DNA of 64,000 nt from Molanna angustata. Lineage: Eukaryota > Arthropoda > Insecta > Trichoptera > Molannidae. A model generated the notes under the pieces. That model searched no databases. It was not told where the DNA came from and worked only from the letters and a program-made list of their open reading frames with translations. Below are positions 56,061 to 64,000 of the stretch, piece after piece (position 1 is the stretch's first letter; each line of letters begins with the position of its first letter). The stretch is from NCBI GenBank assembly GCA_963576475.1, contig OY754964.1, forward strand, positions 8,781,986 to 8,845,985, given 5' to 3'. Both the position numbers and the translations under genes were made by a program.

Positions 56061-56829
56061 ATATCGTGATAGTATTAATAAATTTAATTAATTAAATACA
56101 TTCCGTAATTTTAATAAAAAGTGACGGTTCTGTAGCTCACTGAGTAGAAATGAAAAAATTACCAAAATCGACATAAATATCAATAAATTTATTTTTTGCT
56201 GTATATGTTAAGTTTTCTGAACAAAATTATTCGATGAAAATCCACTTACATTTAAATTATTACGAACAAACCGCTATTTTTGTCTAATTTATATAATAAA
56301 TACAATAAATACACAACCATATACCTAATACACAAAAATTAATATTTTGCCCTATACCAGAATGCAAACACTCGTGTGTAAAGGATAAAATAAATAAAAT
56401 TAATAAAATAAATAAAACAAATACAATGAATAAAATAAAAAATTCAGTTGTCAATCTCAAATTTTTTTCGAGTTGATTGAACCACAACACCCCATTGTAC
56501 ATGTATTACAAAACTTGTGGGTTTTATGGGGTGCCCTATTAACCCACAATGTTTACTATGTTTAGTCGACTTATGTCTTTGTGTACTTGAAATAGCACAT
56601 TTTTTTATAAATATTTTAAAAGACAGCATTTGAAAAGTCTGAAAATGTTGGGTAGTCAGATGGTTTTACTATTATAATTTTTATAGTCAATCTTTGTGGA
56701 ATTTCTAGAGACAAAATAGTTGTTTTATACGCCCCCCCCATGCAACAATGCACAACGAAGTGCGAAATAATAATATATTTTTTAAATTATTAAACAACAA
56801 TGATATATTTATTTATTAACTTCATGTGT
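56061..56829. other. AT-rich DNA, partly a dispersed repeat
   Basis: The stretch 56340-56520 shares ACTCGTGTGTAAAGG and ACCACAACACCCCAT blocks with 35900-36110. Otherwise nothing seen. Confidence 0.4.
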
Positions 56830-56900
56830 AATAGCGTGTACAATAGCGGGTTTAATACCATAAGGCAATTTCTTCCAACCCACTAAAGCAACGTGAGGCC
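56830..56900 (-). repeat. LINE/SINE 3' tail motif
   Basis: The minus strand reads GGTTGGAAGAAATTGCCTTA, then a TGGTATTAAACCCGC block. Same tail as 2622 and 21872. Confidence 0.45.
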
Positions 56901-57036
56901 ATAAATCGTGTAGTGGTAGGTACATTAAATTTATATAAAAAAAGACAAACAGAAATACAAACACCTAACATTAAATTCACTGCAACAAAGAAAGGAAATA
57001 AAACATTTGTAAAATATATAAGACATAATATATGTA

Positions 57037-57225
57037 GTGGGAGGAGAGAGAGTATGGATTAGGGGTACCTACCTATATTACTTCTCACCGACCAGATGGA
57101 GCGATTTGGTTAAGTCCACAATGGGGTCTTCGGTTACAGGTGCTCTGCGTTCAGCCCAAAACAGATTGGCATGGAGGCGGGCCATACGTGTGGCGACGGT
57201 CTACAGCCGCTATCCTCAGTCATGA
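57037..57225 (+). pseudogene. LINE ORF2 C-terminal remnant
   Basis: Plus strand: Thr-Arg-Trp-Ser-Asp-Leu, Ala-Leu-Arg-Ser-Ala-Gln-Asn-Arg-Leu-Ala-Trp-Arg-Arg, ending Arg-Tyr-Pro-Gln-Ser with a stop. It is the same style of ending (Pro-Gln-Ser stop) as the relic split by the foldback element. The first residues are not part of it. Confidence 0.65.
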
Positions 57226-57309
57226 GGAAAAGGACGAATATAATATTATATTACTTCAAATAAAAAGAAAAAACGAGGCCTGCGGCCTCCTGAATCCTCA
57301 TATTTGACT

Positions 57310-58040
57310 CTGAATACGGGTGTTAATTAATAATTCACTTCATTTTATATGATGTTTGGACCTGTTTAGAACATTTTCTAATTTGACCCCCATTATCTGA
57401 GGTTCCTAACAATTCCGTTCCGATTCATATTACGATAAATTAATTAATATGAAAGGTAACCTGATTAGAATTGCGCTGAAATAGAACACGATCAAACACC
57501 TCTTTCATAATATGTAATTACTTAATATGTTTTAACAAATTGGCGATCAAAAGTCAAATTTACCAATAGGCACACACAGAGTATAAAAAATATCGGTCTT
57601 TGAAAATTCAAATTTTTTTTCTTTCGTATTAACCTCTAAAATTCAATTAACCTTTGGTCCTGAAACGGTGTTGTGTCTAAAAAGCTCGGGGCAATCGGAC
57701 TCGTTATTGCATTTTAAAGGATAGTTTGAATATAATAATTTTTGTATTTAAAATGTACTAACTGTACCACGGACATAATGTCAGATGTCACGGACGACTG
57801 ATATATATAATGGCCGATGTTGGTTCTTGGAGTAACGATTTATTATTGGAGAATGTTGTCCATATGCCTTATATTATCTACTATGATCAAACGCTATTTC
57901 GTATCATTTACACGCAGGATCAGGTTAGTTGTTTTGCCCGTTAGAAATTATGCAACGCGTATCAAACTTATAGAGGATGGAAATAACGCAATGGAAAAAA
58001 ATTAAATGCCAGAATACAGCTAAAAATGTATACTATTAAT
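57310..58040. other. AT-rich DNA, possibly 5' part of a LINE relic
   Basis: A 62-codon frame at 57817-58005 precedes the RT relic but shows no clear motif. Confidence 0.3.
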
Positions 58041-58044
58041 ATTA

Positions 58045-58281
58045 TTGTTGTATTCGGACAACTGTGGAGTACCTCAGGGAGCTATATTTGGACCTTTATT
58101 GTTTATTATATACATAAATGATCTGCCAAAAATGATGCTTAATAATAATGAAATCATAATGTTTGCAGAACATACATCATTATTAATAAAGGAAATTAAT
58201 GGCATAAATCAAACTAAAGAAGAAATCACACAAGTGTTGAATTGGATAGATATATTAACTGAATTAAATATAACTGCATAA
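58045..58281 (+). pseudogene. LINE reverse transcriptase fragment, dead catalytic box
   Basis: The plus frame has Gly-Val-Pro-Gln-Gly-Ala (8-13), Gly-Pro-Leu-Leu-Phe and, where Phe-Ala-Asp-Asp is expected, Phe-Ala-Glu-His (40-43). Both catalytic aspartates are lost, so this copy is inactive whatever its frame state. Confidence 0.78.
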
Positions 58282-58342
58282 ATTAACTGAAATAAAATCT
58301 TATTATTACTATTAAATATAACTGCATTTAACTAAAAATACT

Positions 58343-58870
58343 TTGAAGACTGAAAGTGTTTATTTAATAATCTTTAATCAGATTAAACAGTTATATTTTG
58401 CTTTCTGTAATTCAGTTTTAGGATATGGAATAATGGGTTGGGGTGGAACTTACAAATCAATTCTTGATCCATTAGAAAAAGCCCAAAAAATAGTTTTGAG
58501 AGTAATATTGAAAAAGCCATTCAGATATCCAAGTGATTTGTTGTTCAGAGAATTCAATGTATTGGACGTTAGACAAATTTATATACAAAAAATAATTATT
58601 TATGTGCACAATCATTTAAATACGGAATTCACGATTCAAAGTAACATATATGGAACAAGATATGGATACAAGGGATTATTACGAATAAGGAAAACTCATA
58701 AGACTTTTGCACAAAAACACTACTCTTTTTTAGGACCAAAAATTTATAACGCTCTACCTAGCGAGTGCCATTCTATGAGTGTGCCCGAATTAAAAAAATA
58801 TGTAAATAAGTGGTTATTAAATATTGGTAGATCACAATCGGAACATAATTTAACATATGTGTTTACTTAA
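58343..58870 (+). pseudogene. LINE RT C-terminal domain
   Basis: 175 open codons: Tyr-Gly-Ile-Met-Gly-Trp-Gly-Gly, Leu-Glu-Lys-Ala-Gln-Lys, Lys-Lys-Pro-Phe-Arg-Tyr-Pro-Ser, and near the end Pro-Lys-Ile-Tyr-Asn-Ala-Leu-Pro. It belongs to the same LINE as the RT fragment just upstream, separated by stops and a short duplicated AATATAACTGCAT stretch. Confidence 0.75.
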
Positions 58871-59480
58871 AATAATTTCATTTCTTTGATCGCTTTTTTC
58901 ATTGCTTAAGGACTGTTACTTATACTAATTTATCATATTGTTATCTCATTGTTTAAATTGTTTGCTTTTTATTTGTATTATAATTATTGCATATTGAATT
59001 GTTTTGTTGACCAATGAAGGTTTATTGATTGCTTAATTTTTTTTAATGTTATAATGTGTTTACTTATTACTTGTATTATACTATTGCATACTGATTTGTT
59101 TGTTGACCTATGATTTGTTATTGGTTGCTTTATTAATTCCTTTCATTGCTATGAAGTGTTAACTTATTTATTTGATTATTGATTGCTTTCAAATTGGGAT
59201 ATTTTTTCATTACTTACTATGAGTATAATTCTTCTTTTTTTAATTTCAATATTTCAATCATGTAGCTAGAAGTGGACTTGAATTGTGATAAAATTGTCCT
59301 TACTTAAAACAGGAATTACTCCTAGTTAGATAGACAAAGATTTATTGGAGGAACTAAAAAACATGGTACTTCCCAACAACTATTTTATTTTATATTATTT
59401 TTATTTTATACACAGTAAATCATAAATTGCATGTTCAAAAAACCTTAGTTCCTGTATGTACTTTGTTATGGAAAATAAAT
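58871..59480 (+). other. 3' UTR of the 58-kb LINE
   Basis: T-rich noncoding sequence ending GTTATGGAAAATAAATAAAT, then AATATTATTATTAAATATTA, a plausible LINE 3' terminus. It includes three loosely similar TTATTTGTATTATA repeats (58975-59090). Confidence 0.45.
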
Positions 59481-60729
59481 AAATATTATTATTAAATATT
59501 ATTATTTGTAGGTATGTGTTTTAATATATTCTGTAAACTATTACGTCTTATATTATTCTAAACTTGATTTCTTCGTGAAATATTTTTTCTCAGATGGTTG
59601 ACTGGAAGAAATGGCCTACAGGTAATAAGTCCGGCATTTGTTATACCTATTATATTTTTGAACAAAAAGTGTTAAATAAGTAAATAAACTTCTTAAAACC
59701 GAAAAGCAATCTTTACGAAACAGTGAATTGAAGAAAAATTAAAATGCGTCCGAAAAAAATCATTCATTGAAATACCTATCTATATGTCCTATACACTAAT
59801 ATTTTTCTTGGTAAATTTTTATGTTTAAGTGGCGCTTTTATCCGTACAACGTCCCAGGTTTGAGAGTAGACTGCCCTGCCGTTTAATCTGAAAAATGTTA
59901 ATTGTAAGGTGCCCATGAAGATAATTTATATCTGCAAATCATTCACAAATTATCAGGAATCTATAATATACAACACCTAACTCTGTTATTTAACAATGGC
60001 GATAGCGGTTGCAATCAAAGTCTTTAGGTCAAAGGTGTGTATAACATTCATATAGGTATATACACATATACAGGAAGTTTTGAAATTATACCTACTCAAT
60101 ACTTGCTGTTTATTTTGCATATTCATTTTGTTTTCTTTTAATAATTCATCAGATAACAATGATACACATAATATTATTATTATTAATAAACACAACATGT
60201 TAAATATGAAGTCAATAGGTTAATACGTTATCAAAATAAACAATGGATATCTTTCACACTTATCTCATTTGTTTTTTTTTTAACCAAAAAAGTCCTTGAC
60301 AAGAACAGCTTCCAACGTTTTTTGATAAACAATTTCTTATATGAAAATATATATTGAATGATTAATGAACCTATTGAACACTATACATACAACACATATT
60401 TTTTTATTTTTTTATTTATTAAGTAGCACAATATTAAAAACAAAATATACTAAAGATAACTGCTTCACTAGACTGAGTCTGTTCCGAAGCAATTATCAGT
60501 AAAGTTTGTAAAGTTTGTACATTTTAAAATACAAAAAAATATAACACATACATATTAGGTATACAAAAAAACAACAAAGTTCACAAAAAAAAGATAACAG
60601 CCAAAAAATACAATAAGCAGAAGAAACCGATAATGAATGTTTTTTATTTCCTCATAGTATTATGTGTCTACGCACTTTATTTTGCTATTTTTAAATTTCA
60701 TTTTGTTTTATATACAAAAATATAAATAC
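59481..60729. other. AT-rich DNA, nothing recognised
   Basis: A GC-richer patch at 59860-59880 is too short to classify. No credible ORF. Confidence 0.4.
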
Positions 60730-61020
60730 TTCCTTGCATCCTACATAAGTGGTAAATTTATTTCCATGTAGCAATTTCTTCCAAATAACCAGTGTTTCCA
60801 ACCCAGACAACCAAAAACTTCGTGAAAGACACGTGCTTTGAAATGAACACGTATTAGCAGGAACAGCTTGCGTTGCTAAACCGTGTGGATTTGGAGGACA
60901 CGTGCCTTGAATTCAACACGTGTTTTTAAGTGCATTAGAGCAACAAACTAGTGCCTAATTCGAGACAGTACTTTCCTCCTAATCAACACGGATATGTACG
61001 CGTCCCGGAAAGAGAAATTT
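60730..61020 (-). mobile_element. SINE-like repeat, copy 1
   Basis: The minus strand reads TTGTCTGGGTTGGAAACACT, then a GGAAGAAATTGCTACATGG tail. The related stretch at 62085-62160 reads TTGTCTGGAATGGAAACACT. To the right (60830-61020) are repeated GACACGTGC and AACACGTG motifs not shared with the other copy. Confidence 0.5.
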
Positions 61021-61653
61021 CCAAAAAAAATCAATATCAAGTAAGCAGGGGGTCTACTGAAAACCGAATAGCGTGGACAAAAATATTTGGGAAACACTGA
61101 TTTAAATTGATTTGAAAAATATATTTAACCTTTAAAAAAAATATTGTTCATAAACTCACTAAATTAAATTGATAAGTACTATGCAAATTTCGTATAAATT
61201 GGATTTCAACGAGGGGTTCTTTTACGCTTAAATTTAATTGAGCCAAGTGTACGTATTTATTTAACATTGTTCGTATAATCAATTGTGACTCGGCCGATAT
61301 AATGAATATTGAATTATAACTTACTTAAGAATAATTTCAATAAAGTACAATTTTCGATTATATTATTTCTCTCTGCATTTTTATTAAATTTTAATGTTAT
61401 CTTTGATGGAGTGCAAATCTTCCACACTGAATCCGTGTGATCAGAGCGTTTATTCAAGATTCAGCGGTTCATAAAAAAATGTTCGCAAAACCCTAGAAAT
61501 CTGTAAGAAGTTCACTGGTGTTCCGAGAGTTTTAATTTAGTGCTATAGTTAGCGAAATTGTAAAAAAATGCCATTTGTACAGTGTAGGTAGAGGGTGCAA
61601 GAAAGTGTTTATTTTGTAATGACGTATAAAAAGCAAATTTACAAAAAAAAGTC
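61021..61653. other. AT-rich DNA, nothing recognised
   Basis: No credible ORF. Confidence 0.4.
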
Positions 61654-61656
61654 ATT

Positions 61657-61988
61657 ACCCCCTATTCAGTAACTATTGTAACTAAAATAGGAACGTTCTT
61701 AAATTGTAGATTTAAGATTTACGGTCTTATTTCAGCGTTATAAAATATAAAATTAGACTAAATGAAATAGGAACATAACTACTTTAGCCGGAAATTTTCA
61801 TAATTTTCATAATTATTCAAAATAGTCTAATTCAGTAACTCTTTATGAACGTTCAGGCCAAAATAGGTATGTTCCAATTCCATTTAGTCCAAGTAGATAT
61901 TTTATAACGCTGAAATAAGACCGTAAATCTAAAATCTCCAATTTGAGAACGTTCCTATTTTAGTTACAATAGTTACTGAATAGAGGGT
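61657..61988. mobile_element. Palindromic MITE with ATT flanks
   Basis: 332 bp whose halves are inverted copies over about 120 bp: CTATTCAGTAACTATTGTAA, ATAGGAACGTTCT, ATTTACGGTCTTATTTCAGC. Outer bases are ACCCCC and, inverted, ACCCTC. ATT is present on both sides (61654-61656 and 61989-61991). No coding sequence. Confidence 0.75.
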
Positions 61989-62084
61989 ATTGTAATTCCC
62001 ATGTAACCTTATATATGTGAAGATATTTTGGTCAATTTACTTTTCATGTTATGATAAAAGATAAACATTTTCATATATCCTGTA

Positions 62085-62268
62085 GTGGAAAGTATTGCCA
62101 AATACCAATCTCTTCTACCAGTGTTTCCATTCCAGACAAGCAAAATTTGCGTGAAAAACGATTTTTAATAAATAAGTCCTTTACCAAATTTAAAGACAAA
62201 TCGAACCCGGTACGCCGCGCCGGCACAATAGTCGATTAGCTTACCACTATGTCACGGCGGTCAACTTC
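62085..62268 (-). mobile_element. tRNA-derived SINE, copy 2
   Basis: Minus strand from 62268: CCGCCGTGACATAGTGGTAA (A box region), CGGGTTCGATTT (B box), then a body with TTTTTCACGCAAATTTTGC and the TTGTCTGGAATGGAAACACT tail. The plus-strand frame over it is a shadow. Confidence 0.65.
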
Positions 62269-62269
62269 A

Positions 62270-62784
62270 TATAAGTTTTACAGTGAAAAAAACGTTTTAA
62301 GAAATTTTTGAAATTCAAAATATACTCTTTTTTACAAGTCAAAACTTACAATATGCAAACAATAAAGTGTCGTAGGACTTAAAAATAACAAATATGTCGA
62401 TATACTTTTTAAGTACCTAAGTTAAGTTAGGGCCCCATTGCAAAAAAAATTGGGAACCACTGCTCTAGATTCACTCAATCAAAGTTAATTACTGCAAGTA
62501 CCAATATTTTCATTCGAATACGAAAATAATCAGGTTGTAGTAATTGTGGGTCATTATAAAATATGATTCAACTAGGCAACTAATTGGATAAAAGCACGTC
62601 TTATAATAAGCAAAATATATGCAAAAAATAATTAAAGAATTATTGCATCTTTAAACAAGTACCTACATATATATACCTCCTCTAATTTCTCCCCAAATCG
62701 AGCCTTGTCCTTGCCCTTAACGCATCACAGTGAAAGGGATAACTCGGTTTAAAGAAATACATCTTCCATACCGGCTAATCACTA
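62270..62784. other. AT-rich DNA, nothing recognised
   Basis: No credible ORF or repeat. Confidence 0.4.
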
Positions 62785-62870
62785 TAAAAACACATGATTG
62801 GTGAAAGTTGCGCAAGGGAGTAAAGTGATCACTAAAGCCAGCTGATGACAGGTCAGATAAAAAAAGTCCC
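62785..62870 (+). repeat. Dispersed GAGCGTTGCGC repeat, copy 3 (partial)
   Basis: CATGATTGGTGAAAGTTGCG, then AAAGTGATCACTAAAG, then CAGCTGATGACAGGTC. The last block matches the 47-kb copy, not the 35-kb one. Confidence 0.5.
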
Positions 62871-63166
62871 TTTAAAAATGTATTGTTTTTGATTTTCTGG
62901 TTTCCGAAAAATTCCGTTCCTTACACATCTCTATTGAAATGTAAAAAAAACTTTTTTGTTAATTTAACATTACAAATTGAAAAGAATTTTAAATAACACA
63001 CAATATGCATATTTACGTTAACTTGAGTTTAATATCTCATGAGTATAATAGATAATTTAATTAATAGAAAAGATTTATTTAATAATTAAAACCTACAGAA
63101 TTTTAGGAAATAATTAAGTGAATTTAAATTTATATATTTCATTTTATTTATATTGCTTTTGAAATC

Positions 63167-63400
63167 TTGAATATTGTAAAATACCTAGTTTATTTATTTA
63201 TTAAGAGAAAAAATAATCTCACATATACCTTTTTTATACATAGAGTTGATACCTTAAATATACCATACATTAAAACAACTTTTGGACAACGTACCGTACG
63301 ATACTTTTCAACAAAACTCTTCAATAGTTTATCAACAAATATTAAAAACATTAAAATGCAAAAGAATTTAAAAAACTATCACTAAGATGGGTTTATGAAA
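63167..63400 (+). pseudogene. LINE ORF2 C-terminal fragment
   Basis: The plus frame ends with His-Arg-Val-Asp-Thr, Gly-Gln-Arg-Thr-Val-Arg-Tyr-Phe, Lys-Leu-Phe-Asn-Ser-Leu and Leu-Lys-Asn-Tyr. This resembles the closing motif of CR1/Jockey-group ORF2 (compare Pro-Lys-Ile-Tyr-Asn-Ala-Leu-Pro at 58750). Confidence 0.45.
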
Positions 63401-64000
63401 TAGATGAAAAAATCCTGAAGGAAATAATTCTACCAAATAAAATGTAAAATGCACTATTACAAACAACAGAATAGACAATTGAAAAAAGTGAAAAATAAGT
63501 ACTTCTGTTGTTTTTTTTTATCTCTAAATCAATCAATTTTTTCAACAAATAATTTATTTTTACAATTTTTGTTGTGTGTTAATGACTCATAATGAAATAT
63601 TGTGTTTGGAAAGAGAGAAAGAAGGATGCATACGCTTGAATGCGTAGCGTATGTATGTACATTTACTTATATTATATGTAAACGTATCTATAAATAAACA
63701 ACACAATAGACAACAATATAAAACTAGCTCACCTTAGCACAGGCTATGCCTAGTGAGGGGGCTAGTAACAAAGATACAAACAAAAAGGATAGCTTTAACT
63801 ATGTAAGCAATGGTGAAATAATGAAATTATATTTATTGCAATGAAATAACTTATATTTACTTTGTATGTCTACTATGTATGAATAAGCTAATATTTCCTT
63901 TAATTATTTTGTATCTTATATCTACTCTATGTTTTTGGATAGAAATAAATAAAAATAAATAAATAAATATACATGTGTAACCACTATTTCCCATAGAGGA
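63401..64000. other. AT-rich DNA with a tetranucleotide tail
   Basis: Ends in AATAAATAAAAATAAATAAA (63943-63968), probably another retroelement tail. The block AGCACAGGCTATGCCTAGTG at 63736 is a short inverted repeat. No ORF. Confidence 0.4.

Overview
The window is about 64 kb of AT-rich eukaryotic DNA made up almost entirely of transposable elements and their relics. I take it to be an insect, most likely a moth or butterfly. This is inference, from the mix seen: a CsRn1/Kabuki-type Gypsy element, several CR1/Jockey- and RTE-like LINE tails, tRNA-headed SINEs with AAAT tails, Helitron/Helentron derivatives, and many small palindromic TTAA or 3-bp-duplication elements. No host gene can be assigned with confidence. 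The best candidate is one minus-strand terminal exon at 5983-6256.

Left part (1-13.7 kb): LINE 3' ends, a near-perfect 0.45-kb inverted repeat (3466-4757) whose outer ends carry hammerhead-ribozyme-like motifs of the kind known from Penelope-like elements, a TTAA-flanked palindrome (8256-8935), and anonymous AT-rich DNA.

13.8-19.3 kb: a complete, apparently very young Gypsy/Ty3 retrotransposon. Its two 312-bp LTRs read as identical, it has a GGTT target duplication, a tRNA-Trp-like primer site, an intact gag and an intact 1033-residue pol (protease, RT, RNase H, integrase). The gag stop and pol start overlap as TGATG. There is no env.

19.8-25.6 kb: a Helentron-like non-autonomous family. 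One old plus-strand copy is split by a 1-kb inverted-repeat transposon. Three young minus-strand copies follow, one inserted inside another.

25.6-34.3 kb: SINEs, a LINE relic split by a 1-kb foldback element with 15-bp-repeat arms and a 9-bp target duplication, and a near-full-length decayed LINE (28848-33031, minus strand).

34.3-64 kb: decayed LINE ends, SINEs, MITEs, a Helitron 3' end in a GC-rich island (to 40234), and three long microsatellites: TTTA at 38 kb, AAAT at 43.8 kb, and a 1.45-kb AAAAT array at 48.0-49.5 kb. Two of these abut recognisable LINE 3' tails.

The genes do not form a pathway. The recurring theme is nesting of recent elements in older ones, which gives several internally dated insertions.
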